Position numbers and translations under genes: made by a program
In this document: positions 9,400 to 19,600 of the stretch, piece after piece
How positions within the stretch are numbered: position 1 is the first letter of the stretch
Layout: each line of letters starts with the position of its first letter
DNA from: an uncultured Bacteroidota bacterium
GTDB lineage: Bacteria > Bacteroidota > Bacteroidia > Chitinophagales > Chitinophagaceae
Assembly: GCA_903903635.1 (NCBI GenBank)
Contig: CAIUZK010000109.1
Span: 54,910-118,909 of the forward strand
DNA: 64,000 nucleotides
Reading direction: 5' to 3'
The notes under the pieces: model-generated
The model's input: only the letters and a program-made list of their open reading frames with translations
Databases searched by the model: none
What the model was told of the DNA's origin: nothing

Positions 9400-9869
9400 A
9401 GTAATGTACCTGTGGCTTTTGAAGTGTACTATTGCGATTCTTGTCATGATATAAACGTACTTTTTTATGCCGCTGAATATCCCGGAAAAAATCGGAATGA
9501 TTGGAAATGAATTTCGATGCCATCAAAGCTGATAATTTCAGCCATGCCTATTTAACAAAAGGCGAAATTAAAAGGAGTTCAAGCAAATGCCTATTCGGAA
9601 ACAATAAATTAATATTGGAGCCACCCTCGCAACATAAACATAACGTAAAAATAACACAGCGATACCAACCACAATTATGATTAGAATTTTCATCAAGATT
9701 CACTAGTAATAGAAGAATAGCATGGCAGCTTTTTTATACATTTTAGTAGAAATTTCATCTGGCCATTTATGAAACACTGCAAACCTTTTAACATAAACTT
9801 ATCCGCAGCAACAATACTCTCTAAACTTAAAAACTAAATCTCTATTTTACAGAAAACTTTTAAGCATAG
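9400..9869. other. Gene-free stretch between endonuclease I and the nucleoside transporter
   Basis: 470 bp between divergent genes. AT-rich, with no coding frame, no tRNA-like fold and no strong inverted repeat that I can see. It must hold the promoters of both genes, but no convincing -33/-7 pair was found. Confidence 0.6.
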
Positions 9870-11102
9870 ATGGAAAGATTCACAGGTCTTATAGGCATAG
9901 TACTAATCCTTGGTATAGCAGTTCTTTTTTCAAACAACAGAAATAAAATAAACATAAGGCTTGTTTTGAGTGGGCTTTTCCTTCAGTTGGGCATAGCCGT
10001 GTTGGTACTTAAAGTACCAGCAATAAATAATTTTTTTCAGATCCTGGGGAGGGGCATGCAAAAAATTGAAGGATTTGCAAAAGAAGGGGCCAGCTTTGTA
10101 TATGGCGGCATAGGCGTTTATGGGCATGATGGGCAAATTGCAAATTATGGGATAGCGCCGGCATTTGTCTTTGCTTTCAATATCACAGCCACAATTATCC
10201 TGGTGTGTATTTTAGTGGCTATGCTATATCATTTACGAGTAATGCAGTTCATTATTTCGGTAGTGGCCCGTGCCATGAACTATGTAATGCGGGTAAGCGG
10301 CGCTGAAGCGCTTAGTAATGTTGCCAGTGCATTTGTAGGGCAGGTTGAAGCGCAGGTTATGATAAGGGCCTATTTGCCAACTATGACCAAAAGTGAATTA
10401 CTAGCATCCATGAGTGGTAGCCTGGCTTGTATTGCCGGGGGCATATTGATAGTGTATGCCAATATGGGCGCAAGAGCCGACTATTTGATGGCCGCAAGCC
10501 TAATGGCGGCACCTGGCGCTTTGGTTATCTCCAAAATAGTATTTCCTGAAACTGAAGTATCTCCCACAATGGGGAATGTAAAACTTGAGGTAAAAAGCCA
10601 CTATACCAACCTTGTTGATGCTATTACCCACGGTGCTGCTGACGGTTTTAAGATAGCAATGAATGTTATTGCCATGCTCATAGGATTTATAGCCCTAATT
10701 GCCATGATAAACTGGATGCTTGGCCATTTGTATCATGGTCTGTCGCTCGATTTTCTTTTTGGCAGACTTTTCTATCCATTTGCATGGGCTATGGGTGTGC
10801 CCAGGCAGGATATTCAGAATGCGGCGACCCTATTGGGACAGAAACTGACTGTAAATGAATTTGTAGCATTCAAAAGCCTTACTTCCAAATCCGTACCGAT
10901 AATATCACCAAAGGGACTCACGATAATAACAATAGCAATATGCGGCTTTGCCAACTTCTCAAGCGTGGGGATGCAAATAGGGGGAATAGGCGCATTAGTA
11001 CCGGAACGAAGGAGAGACCTTGCTAAACTAGGCATGAAGGCCCTGCTATGCGGAACACTTGCTTCATATTTGTCAGCCACTATAGGAGGCATGCTAATGT
11101 AG
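9870..11102 (+). CDS. Concentrative nucleoside transporter (CNT/NupC family)
   Basis: Inner-membrane nucleoside importer coupled to sodium or proton entry. 410 residues, normal CNT length. N-terminal three hydrophobic segments (about 5-60), a gate-like region near 75-90, then the conserved core: YVMRVSGAEALSNVASAFVGQVEAQ (written 131-155; the GAEAL..VAS.F.GQ.EA pattern is diagnostic), SLACIAGGILIVYANMG, and near the C-terminus TLLGQKLTVNEFVAF and ICGFANFSSVGMQIGG. The last segment also matches the family end. Plus strand, alone, between endonuclease I and a minus-strand secreted protein. Ion coupling and base preference cannot be judged from the sequence alone. Confidence 0.93.
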   Translation: MERFTGLIGIVLILGIAVLFSNNRNKINIRLVLSGLFLQLGIAVLVLKVPAINNFFQILGRGMQKIEGFAKEGASFVYGGIGVYGHDGQIANYGIAPAFVFAFNITATIILVCILVAMLYHLRVMQFIISVVARAMNYVMRVSGAEALSNVASAFVGQVEAQVMIRAYLPTMTKSELLASMSGSLACIAGGILIVYANMGARADYLMAASLMAAPGALVISKIVFPETEVSPTMGNVKLEVKSHYTNLVDAITHGAADGFKIAMNVIAMLIGFIALIAMINWMLGHLYHGLSLDFLFGRLFYPFAWAMGVPRQDIQNAATLLGQKLTVNEFVAFKSLTSKSVPIISPKGLTIITIAICGFANFSSVGMQIGGIGALVPERRRDLAKLGMKALLCGTLASYLSATIGGMLM

Positions 11103-11202
11103 CAATCCCAAAAATCATTTGGATAGGGTTTGCTTTTTTTGAGCTATCATGCAAGAATAAATGACTGCAGTTAGTTGGACTTAATGATTCAATAAACGAA
11201 AC

Positions 11203-11946
11203 CTACTTTATGACTATGAAACTACCTGAACTCAGATGCTTCTCATCTTTGTTTGCATGGTAATAATATTTTCCTGAAGGTAAGAACCGGGTATTAACTT
11301 CAAGCTCTGTAGTTTCAAATAATTGGTACTGCCCAGCAAGCCTACCAATGGCATCGGATATTGTAATGTATACCGGACTGGATGGCTTTTCACTCAGACT
11401 GAATTTCATGTATGTTTTAGCCGGATTAGGATATATATTCAGGGCAGGTAAATTGTCAGGTTGTATATTAGCGGGAGCATATAAATAGCCAACAGTAATA
11501 GACGTAACGGGATGTAATTCATTCCACCCGTGATCGTTATCAGTAACATAACTACCTCGTACAATTACATGCTCTCCAACTGCAGGGATATAAACAGTAT
11601 TTACAAAACCTGCGCAAGAAGCGATGGCATCAGCTTGTGTGCATGTAGTAGCACATAGAGGTTCACAAACAAGTTTACCATACTGCCCTGAATAATTTAC
11701 CGCATTCAAAAGATAGGTATATGGACTATCCACAGTAAGGCGAATATGTATGTCGCCATCAGCCTCATAAATAAGGGAGAATATCTTACCGCTAACAGCC
11801 ATACAGGAATCATGTGTGAACAATCTGTAACTATGATAAACATGGCTCCATAATGAATCTGTACACTGAGCTCCTGAGGATTCAGATTTAAACAAAGAGG
11901 CGAAGCACATCAGGAGACTAAACAATAATATATAGAGGCCTTTCAT
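11203..11946 (-). CDS. Secreted T9SS type A protein of unknown function (DHGWxELHP motif)
   Basis: 247 residues from the Met at 11946, which starts a signal peptide (KGLYILLFSLLMCFASLF). A TAATTTTG box at 11992-11985 lies inside the longer possible reading frame (from 12009), which supports the shorter start. The middle has six cysteines in the 80-150 region (such as CEPLCATTCTQADAIASC) and the block DNDHGWNELHPVTSI, a motif common in secreted Bacteroidota proteins of unknown role. The last 75 residues are a sorting domain beginning NIYPNPAKTY. No enzyme motif is recognisable. Confidence 0.7.
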   Translation of the reverse strand: MKGLYILLFSLLMCFASLFKSESSGAQCTDSLWSHVYHSYRLFTHDSCMAVSGKIFSLIYEADGDIHIRLTVDSPYTYLLNAVNYSGQYGKLVCEPLCATTCTQADAIASCAGFVNTVYIPAVGEHVIVRGSYVTDNDHGWNELHPVTSITVGYLYAPANIQPDNLPALNIYPNPAKTYMKFSLSEKPSSPVYITISDAIGRLAGQYQLFETTELEVNTRFLPSGKYYYHANKDEKHLSSGSFIVIK

Positions 11947-11984
11947 TTTGAAATAAATTTTTGAATACCTGAAACAGATAATTG

Positions 11985-11992
11985 CAAAATTA
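11985..11992 (-). promoter_or_regulatory. Putative -7 box for the 11946 gene
   Basis: TAATTTTG on the minus strand fits TAnnTTTG; it is 39 bp before the ATG at 11946. No good -33 TTTG was found at the right spacing. Confidence 0.4.
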
Positions 11993-12212
11993 TGCGATTG
12001 GTTATCCAACTACAGGATTAGAACAAATAATAACCTTAAAGTAATAATTTGATAACGCCTGAGGTTTGATGCTATAATGGGAAAAGAGAACTACAAATTC
12101 GTATTGTTTGCACAGATATGCTAACTGGTTATTATAACACATTCTGATCTGGCGAAATGAAATTTTAACCTACTGATAATGCAGCCTTAACTTACCTGAA
12201 TACAACTTAAAA

Positions 12213-12220
12213 TACCTTTG
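12213..12220 (+). promoter_or_regulatory. Putative -7 box for the 12254 gene
   Basis: TACCTTTG fits TAnnTTTG exactly, 34 bp before the ATG; the -33 part is only TTA at about 18 bp upstream. A purine-rich stretch (agaaggg, 12243-12250 region) lies just before the start codon and may serve as ribosome binding site. Confidence 0.45.
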
Positions 12221-12253
12221 GCCTTAAAATAATTTAAAAATAAAAGAAGGGTT

Positions 12254-13129
12254 ATGAAGAAACCATTTACTTTACCTAAACAAATAATTTTTGCACTTGC
12301 TGTATTGCTGATTTGCATCTCAGTTACCAAGAGTTTTAGCCAGGTTATTGTGTATACCAATGACACCGGAGGAGTATTAAACTCAGTGGCAGCTCACATC
12401 ACTGCCGACACTTTAAAAAGAGTAAATGGAGCTGCAAGATTATCAACTCCTTGTACTCATGGTTTTTCTACCAGAGGATTCACCAACGCTTCAACATATT
12501 CTGATACTACCAAGGCAGTTCAAATAACAGTTGCTCCAAATTCAGGGTATCATCTGAAAATTGACAGCTTTAAAGCAGACTTAAGGAGCTCTACAACCGG
12601 ACCGGGTAAAGCCAGGTTTGCTTATAGCCTGGATGGCGGCACAACATGGACAGATCAGGGAACAGACCAAACCCCTAATAACTCAACAAATTGCGACAGC
12701 ACTGTAACTTGTCGCTGGTCGCATACTGTATTGGTTAATTACCCAGGCAACTTAATGTTCAGAATCTATGGCTTTAATGCAAGCGTAAGTACCGGAACCG
12801 GCAATATGCAATTATTGAACCTGATCATTAGCGGTTCAACGATCATAACAACAATGGTACCAGAAATTGGGTTTGATGAAAACAGTTTTACAATTTCACC
12901 AAACCCCATACGGCAAAATGCCACAATTTCTTACCATCTTAACCATGATGAAACTGTAAGTTTAAAAGTCTATAATGTCATTGGACAGTTGGTGAAAGAC
13001 CTTGCAGGAGCAGAATCTCAGGCAGGTGGAACAAAGAACTATTCTTTGTCTGCAATTGAGCCCGGTATATATTTTGTGAAGCTTACAGTTGGCAACAGTT
13101 CTTACCTTAAGAAAATTATCAAGCTATAG
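12254..13129 (+). CDS. Secreted jelly-roll-like protein with T9SS type A sorting domain
   Basis: 291 residues. Signal peptide 1-30 (hydrophobic IIFALAVLLICISVTKSFSQ). The central domain, about 31-195, is beta-rich: PNSGYHLKIDSFKADLRSS then SLDGGTTWTDQG and FRIYGFNAS. The same order of landmarks appears in the N-terminal domain of the giant 5389-residue protein, so the two may share one fold. From about 210 the sorting domain begins (FTISPNPIRQNA) and ends YLKKIIKL. No catalytic residues are recognisable; binding or structural function is possible. A strong rho-independent terminator follows at 13190-13225. Confidence 0.75.
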   Translation: MKKPFTLPKQIIFALAVLLICISVTKSFSQVIVYTNDTGGVLNSVAAHITADTLKRVNGAARLSTPCTHGFSTRGFTNASTYSDTTKAVQITVAPNSGYHLKIDSFKADLRSSTTGPGKARFAYSLDGGTTWTDQGTDQTPNNSTNCDSTVTCRWSHTVLVNYPGNLMFRIYGFNASVSTGTGNMQLLNLIISGSTIITTMVPEIGFDENSFTISPNPIRQNATISYHLNHDETVSLKVYNVIGQLVKDLAGAESQAGGTKNYSLSAIEPGIYFVKLTVGNSSYLKKIIKL

Positions 13130-13189
13130 TTGGCTTGGGTATAAAAATAAACTCCCCACCCATCCATATTATCCATATCATAATTATAG

Positions 13190-13230
13190 AAAAGACCACC
13201 TCTGAAGATCCAGAGGTGGTCTTTTCTATT
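13190..13230 (+). terminator. Rho-independent terminator after the 12254 gene
   Basis: 15-bp perfect stem (13190-13204 with 13211-13225) with a 6-nt loop followed by a T-rich tail (ttttctatttt). Confidence 0.88.
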
Positions 13231-13479
13231 TTCCCATTGACCTCCCACAAATTATTTCCCCTTCATTTTACAACTCTTCAATTTTCACAATGCCCAATAT
13301 GATCTTAGCAAAGTGCATGAATTTAAAAAGCGGATTCTATCAACAAAAATTCACCTAAATACCGACAGCTTTTATAGGCCCTATGTAAATAGCGTTTCAT
13401 ATTAACTTAATGTAATGATAACCCGCAGGCAACTGATACGGAACATTGCAGACTTAGATTTGCTACTAAATAAAATGAC
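13226..13479. other. Gene-free leader before the phosphoesterase gene
   Basis: About 250 bp after the terminator with no coding frame. TAGATTTG at 13455-13462 fits the -7 pattern TAnnTTTG, but lies only 17 bp before the ATG and has no -33 partner. Confidence 0.4.
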
Positions 13480-14649
13480 ATGAAAAAATCTCTATTAAAC
13501 AACAAATTTTTAATTGTTGCCATTCCCGCATTGTTTTCAGGGATGTGTAATTCAGCCAATGCACAAACGGTACCGACCCCTGACCATGTTATTATTCTCA
13601 TTGAAGAAAACTATGCCTATTCGCAGATAATCGGCTCAACGCTTGCGCCCCATATCAATGCCTTAACAACCGACACCAATTGCGCGGTATTTAGTCAATG
13701 CTATGCAATTGAACACCCAAGCCAGCCAAATTATCTGGCATTTTTTTCCGGTAGCGATCAGGGTAACCATGATGACAACATTCCGGTTGGCATTCCGTTT
13801 ACAACGCCTAATATTGCCTCTGAATTATTGGCTGCTTCCAAAACATTTATAACTTATTCAGAAGATATTCCTGCTGCAGGATTCACTGGAGCAACTTCAG
13901 GACTCTATGTGCGCAAGCATAATCCGATTACCAATTGGTTTGGAACAGGTACTAACCAGGTATCTTCAACTTTAAGCCAACCATTTACCGCATTCCCGGC
14001 TTCTACCAATTATTCATCACTGCCTACAGTATGTTATGTAATTCCTAACCAGGTAAATGATATGCATAATGGTTCAATACCGGCAGGCGACAACTGGTAT
14101 TTCAATAAACTAGACACCCTTAAACAATGGTGTATGGCAAACAATTCATTGCTTGTTATCACCTTTGATGAAGATGATGATAACCATGGCAACCAGATAG
14201 CAACATTGTTTTATGGCCCAATGGTTAAGAACCTGCCAGCTCCTAACTATTACACTGAGCACATTACCCTGTATAATATGCTAAGGACTTTTGAAGATAT
14301 GTACGGACTTACACATGCAGGCGCCGCAGCAACAGCAACCCCAATAACTGATTGCTGGAGAACAAATATACATAATGCAGGAGTAAATACCACAACAAAC
14401 AATTCAACATTAAAATGCATTCCAAACCCTGCTGATAACTATGTGACTTTTTCAATGAATACCGCACCTGCAGAACCAGTTACAATAAGCATTAACGATA
14501 TGACGGGTCGTATGGTTGGCACATTTTCGATGAATACGGCTGAATTTAAAGTAAGTACTGCTCAGCTAACCAATGGACTCTATACCTACAGGATTAACGA
14601 TTCAAAGAATACGCTGGATCATGGCAAATTTGTAATCAACCATAATTAA
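13480..14649 (+). CDS. Secreted phosphoesterase/acid phosphatase (PF04185-like) with T9SS sorting domain
   Basis: 389 residues; signal peptide 1-29 ending NSANAQ. The body resembles the phosphoesterase family that includes acid phosphatases and phospholipase C: DHVIILIEENYAYSQI at about 34-49 (position of the metal/nucleophile motif HVI...EN.s), EHPSQPNYLAFFSGS near 80, YSEDIPAAG near 125, YVRKHNPITNWF near 145, and an acidic metal-binding strand ITFDEDDDNHGNQIATLF near 227-245. The last 75 residues are a sorting domain starting CIPNPADNYV. It would remove phosphate from exogenous monoesters or diesters outside the cell; the exact substrate cannot be told. It is flanked by secreted genes and followed by a terminator hairpin. 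Confidence 0.85.
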   Translation: MKKSLLNNKFLIVAIPALFSGMCNSANAQTVPTPDHVIILIEENYAYSQIIGSTLAPHINALTTDTNCAVFSQCYAIEHPSQPNYLAFFSGSDQGNHDDNIPVGIPFTTPNIASELLAASKTFITYSEDIPAAGFTGATSGLYVRKHNPITNWFGTGTNQVSSTLSQPFTAFPASTNYSSLPTVCYVIPNQVNDMHNGSIPAGDNWYFNKLDTLKQWCMANNSLLVITFDEDDDNHGNQIATLFYGPMVKNLPAPNYYTEHITLYNMLRTFEDMYGLTHAGAAATATPITDCWRTNIHNAGVNTTTNNSTLKCIPNPADNYVTFSMNTAPAEPVTISINDMTGRMVGTFSMNTAEFKVSTAQLTNGLYTYRINDSKNTLDHGKFVINHN

Positions 14650-14665
14650 TAAATTATTGACTTTT

Positions 14666-14703
14666 TAAAAGACCTGGATTAATATTTAATTCAGGTCTTT
14701 TTC
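14666..14703 (+). terminator. Rho-independent terminator after the phosphoesterase gene
   Basis: Near-perfect stem: aaaagacctggattaa pairs with ttaattcaggtcttttt with one mismatch, short AT loop, ending in a T run. Confidence 0.82.
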
Positions 14704-15099
14704 AATTTTATCCAAAACAATATTTCTTTCAATTGCGTCTCAAAATGAGAATCCTGCATATAAGCTGATGCTACAAAAATCTGATCTAATAGTGACCAAT
14801 AACTAAACTATTAAATCTTTACATCAATCAGGTTGTTTCTTAAAATAGAATAACCTGATTGGCTTTTGGATTATTCCAGAGAAAAAGCGGTCATAAAAGC
14901 CAAAATATTTGCCGGTAGTATTATACCGGAAATTGACATCCTTCAACCGTAATGTTCAGATATAGGCTTAAATAAAAACACCGTATACTACAAGCCTTTA
15001 AAACTAATAAAACAAAAAGGAATAAAATATTCTGATGCAACTCCCCCAATTGTGAAACCGCATCTGAATATTTGCTATAACCCGGAAAAACAAATCAAA
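14704..15099. other. Gene-free stretch with two small hairpins
   Basis: About 400 bp between convergent genes. No coding frame. A hairpin (caatcaggtt 14825-14834 with aacctgattg 14852-14861, followed by gcttttgg) and a smaller one (ccggta 14912-14917 with taccgg 14924-14929) are visible; either could be a secondary terminator. Nothing else recognisable. Confidence 0.5.
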
Positions 15100-16365
15100 T
15101 TATTTCTTTCCGAACATATAATTAACGGTCAAACGAAATACAGCATCTGTTCCCTTAACGCCACTCGCCTTAATATTCAACCCGTAATCTTTGGATGATA
15201 GCGCGCAATCGTATGTTGAGATCCAGAAGTTAGGCATAATATGAACATTAGGTGTTGGAGTAAAATCGAGACCGCAAGTTGCAAACTGTTCTTTTGTAGT
15301 AGGATCGTAACGGGTACTAAGGGCCACGTAAGATATTATTCTTGAATCGTTGGTAACATCCTTTATCTTATGGCTAGGATCAAAATTATCATATCTCACA
15401 AAAAACCCGAGCATATCCTTGTATATGCGGCCACGTGCAAAAACTGATAATGATGTAGCAACCGTGGTCCGGTAGTAAGATTTATTAAGGCTGCTGGCTT
15501 CAATATCGCCCATAAGCGTGTTAGTAAATGCTTCAAATCCAACAGTAAGTTTTGGAACTGTATAGGCTACAAACAATTTAGTCATATTCCTGTCATGGTG
15601 AAAAGATCCGGTCTCCCCATCTACTATTGGAGTCCAATCCATCTTCTGGTAGTCCTGATATAAGTCAATGATCAACTTTTTATCAAATAGTTTAGCCCAG
15701 ACATCACCATAAAACCATTGAAATGCATCGCCCTCAGGCACAGCACCAGTACCGTTTCCAACCATTAAATTATATCCATATTTCCCTTCCTTACCTAGCT
15801 TGCCCTGCAATGTTATACCCTGATCGAATGAAGGTGTCCTTCTAAGATCAGAACTGGTTTTTTCAATAGACCTATATCCCCAGGTACCTTCAACCAATAA
15901 GGGGAAAGCAGGAGTAGCCACCTGGCCAAAAACAAGATCGGCACCCTTATAGATATTCTTCCACCTGATATTGATCAATTTTAGAAAAGGAGAAAAACGA
16001 TTATCGGCCAATACATCGCCATTATTGGTCTGGTTGCCCACCGAACCCGGATAAATATTATCTTCGGCAGCCAACAAAACTTCAGCAGAAAACTTTGGAG
16101 TGATATCATAGTTATATCCTAAATAAACTCTTCTAAACTGAAAAAGCCTTGAATTCTTTGGCATTCTGCTATACTGGTTTGCCCCTCTTCCCAATCCATC
16201 ACCTACTGTATCTGCATCTGGTTTAAAAGCAAAATCTCCAAAAGCCAGTCCCCAGAAACTACCATGAGGTTTAAAATCAACAAGAGAATCCTTAGCCTGC
16301 GCATAAGCACTATTGCATATTGGGAAAGACAAGATAAATAAAGCTGCCGCTGTTTTGAAGTTCAT
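15100..16365 (-). CDS. Porin-like outer-membrane beta-barrel protein
   Basis: 421 residues from the Met at 16365 (signal peptide MNFKTAAALFILSFPICNSAYAQ; the upstream Met at 16395 adds 10 residues and an A-rich leader favours 16365). The mature protein is a run of alternating polar/aromatic strands: GSFWGLAFGDFAF, FQFRRVYLGYNYDITPKFSAEV, KLGKEGKYGYNLMVGNG, MTKLFVAYTVPKLTVGFEAF, LGFFVRYDNFDP and a final VFRLTVNYMFGKK. This suits a phosphate-selective-porin-like or general porin barrel. Substrate is unknown. Its promoter region contains a long inverted repeat (16465-16623). Confidence 0.72.
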   Translation of the reverse strand: MNFKTAAALFILSFPICNSAYAQAKDSLVDFKPHGSFWGLAFGDFAFKPDADTVGDGLGRGANQYSRMPKNSRLFQFRRVYLGYNYDITPKFSAEVLLAAEDNIYPGSVGNQTNNGDVLADNRFSPFLKLINIRWKNIYKGADLVFGQVATPAFPLLVEGTWGYRSIEKTSSDLRRTPSFDQGITLQGKLGKEGKYGYNLMVGNGTGAVPEGDAFQWFYGDVWAKLFDKKLIIDLYQDYQKMDWTPIVDGETGSFHHDRNMTKLFVAYTVPKLTVGFEAFTNTLMGDIEASSLNKSYYRTTVATSLSVFARGRIYKDMLGFFVRYDNFDPSHKIKDVTNDSRIISYVALSTRYDPTTKEQFATCGLDFTPTPNVHIMPNFWISTYDCALSSKDYGLNIKASGVKGTDAVFRLTVNYMFGKK

Positions 16366-16464
16366 TTTGTTGTAAATTATTTGTTGAAAAAGCAATGATC
16401 AATATTTGTGAAAAATAGCCAAAAGACAATCTGGATGGGTATTTATACCCATTAATTGCTTGTT

Positions 16465-16623
16465 AGGAACGATGATGAAATAAGTCCCACCATCTTACTC
16501 GTTCTATCCCATTTTTATTTCGTTGTAAAAGTCTTAAAATAATTCATTATTCGCAGATTTTACGCCTCATAAAAAAGAAATATAACTTTGCAATATGGTG
16601 GAACTTATTTCATCAACGTTCCT
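16465..16623. repeat. 159-bp element bounded by a 29-bp imperfect inverted repeat
   Basis: Left arm 16465-16493 and right arm 16595-16623 are reverse complements over 29 bp with two mismatches, separated by 101 bp of AT-rich sequence. It sits between the end of the giant gene (16698) and the start of the porin-like gene (16365), both on the minus strand. No flanking target duplication was visible and no ORF lies inside. It could be a MITE-like mobile remnant, a long hairpin RNA in the porin leader, or a paired regulator site. No other copy was seen in the window. Confidence 0.7.
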
Positions 16624-16697
16624 TATCATTTTGAATCCCATTTCAAGGGTTTCCATTCATGGCTATCAAACTCTTATTGGGATTATAATACCTGAAA

Positions 16698-19600
16698 TTA
16701 TTTCTCAACAACAACATGGAATATCTTCCGGTCGTTTGCTGCAATAATGGTGATTAAGTAAACACCATTATCAATATTGTTACCCAGATTAATGGTATTA
16801 TTGAACTGCCCGTTGGCACAGACTACCCTCTCTTTATAAATTACCTGACCAAGTATATTATCAACTTCAATCTCTACTTGCCCATGCACTGAAGCCACCA
16901 ATGAACCTTTAATTTGAAATTCTCCTTTATTCGGATTTGGCATTATTACAATCCCATTGTTGCCTGAAACATTGGTCACACTCACTGATGAAACAGTTAT
17001 GAATACCCAATTAAAAGCAGAAACCGGACATATTCCACTGCTGGTAACAATGCATGTTACTGAATCATCTACTGGATAACCAAAATTATTACTAGAATAA
17101 ATTCTGTTTGTTTCACCTGATATTGGCACCCCGTTTTTCAACCATTGATAGACCGGATTTGAACCACCACTAATGACATCCGCAGTTAATGTCAGCAACT
17201 GACCTTTGCTAATCAGTGTACCTGGATTAGCAGTTATTGTTACAATTGGACTTACAGGAGTATCAACAGCAATAGTGATAGTGGAACTAGAATCTGTATT
17301 TAACAGACGACATGGATAGTTACTCTGCATAATACAGTATACCTGGTCATTATTTACAGGAACATAAGTGTAATTATTGCCAGAAGAGGTAAATGCACCG
17401 TTTTTCATCCAGGTATAATGAGGAGACGACCCACCCTTTACTGGCATTGGATTGATTGTAATTTCGCTTCCTTTACAAACTGAGCCACCCGGGGTCGATG
17501 AAATATTTACAACCGGGTATCCATAGGCATTAACAACTATTGTTTTGGAACCGGTTACACTTGAAGGCAGCGCACAAATGGCATTGCTGGTTAGCATGAC
17601 TGCAACAATATCACCATTTGCAGGTACAAATGTATAATTAGTACTTGTTGCTACAGTAATTCCATTCACACTCCAAACATACGCTGGGACAGTACCTCCA
17701 TTTGAGCTAATAGGGTTGAAGGTAACCGCTGTTCCCGAACAGACTGTATCACCAGGAGTAGCAGATACAATTACTGCCGGAACGACTGAGGGGATGACAA
17801 TTACATTTACACTCCCAGACATAAGATTGCTACATCCTGTTGCCGAATTCGTGGCAACAACTGTATAAGCGCCTGCAACCGTCTGCAGTCCATAGTCCAT
17901 TAATACACCTGAACCTGCAAATGATCCGGTAGCAGTTGTGCCCCTGTATAAAAAATAATTCACACCAGTTGATGATCCGGATAAACCTATATGGACGCCT
18001 GTTCCACCATCACAATAACTACCACCGCCAGTAACATTGAAAACAAGTGGTAATGGGTATACAGTTATGGGCGCTATTGCAGAGCAACCAGCGCCAAAGG
18101 AATAAGTAATAGTTACTGTTCCAACAGCTAATCCAGTAACTACACCTGAATTTGAATCTACTGTTGCAATAAGCGGATTGCTACTATACCAATGTGCACC
18201 AGTTACTGCATCATGCAGCGTAATTGAACTTCCTAAGCATACCTGTCCTGGCCCTGTTATGGGTAATGGCAATGGGTTAATCGTAACATTTTTTTGCGCA
18301 ACACAACCTGTAGGCAAAGTGTACGATATTATTGCTATTCCCCCCGAAACACCTGAAACGATGCCACTTCCCGAACCAACATTTGCAATTGCATAATTAC
18401 TGCTACTCCATAATCCTCCAATAGAAACATCCGTAAAAGAAGCACTTGAACCAGTGCATATCCAATTAGCTCCTGCAATGGGTAGAGGCAATGGATTAAC
18501 CGTAACAAGAGTTGAAATAAGACAACCTGTTGCCGAAAGTGTATAGGTAACCGGAGAAACACCTGTAGCCAATCCGGTAACAATCCCAGTAAATGAATCG
18601 ACTGAAATAAACACGCTTCCCGTAGCGCTCCAAACTCCTCCTGCAATGGTATCAGTTAAGACAATAGTTGAACCCAGGCAAACATGATCTGAGCCTGTAA
18701 TAGCAGCAGGCAAATTATTTATAGTAACCGACCTGGTTATAAAACAACCAGTGGGAAGTGTATATGTGATAATAGCAGAGCCTGAAGATATACCAGTAAC
18801 TACTCCGCTTAGTGCGTTTATAGCAGCGATTCCGGAATTACTACTCGACCAGAATCCGCCTGATACCGGGTTTGTAAGTGTACCTGATGAACCCACACAA
18901 ATATTGGAAGGGCCTGAAATTGAACCTGGAAGAGGGTTTATGGTAACAGTGGTATTAGTAAAGCATCCGGTAGCTAAACTATAGGAAATATTTGAAGTCC
19001 CTGCTGCCATGCCATTGAGTAAACCTGAACCTGATCCGATAATTGCTACGGCAGTATTACTACTCGACCATGTACCACCGGGAGATGAACTTGATAAAGT
19101 TGAACTATTTCCCTGGCAAAGTGCTAAAGTGCCGGTAATGGTTGCCGGAATCGGATTCACAGTTACGCTGAATGTTCTGGCGCAGCCTGCAATACTATAA
19201 CTAACTGTAGCTACTCCGGCTGATACGCCCGTCAGAATTCCGGATACGGGATTGATAATTCCAATTGAAGTGTTGCTGCTGCTCCAGGTTCCGCCAGGTG
19301 TTGCATCACTTAGTATAATATTCTGGCCCACACATACGTGATCCACGCCGGTAATATAAGGAGGAATAGGGTTAACCGTAACTGGGAACGTGGCCGAACA
19401 CAAAGTGGGTAAGGTGTATGTAATTATTGCAGAACCCAAACCAGCACCTGTCAGGACACCAGAAGTTGAAATACTTGCAATTCCCGGTGCGCTGCTGGAC
19501 CATGACCCACCAAAGGTTGTATCATATAGTAAAGTTGAAAGCCCCAAACATACTGTAGATGATCCTAAAACCGGAGAGATTGGATTAATAATTACTGGTG

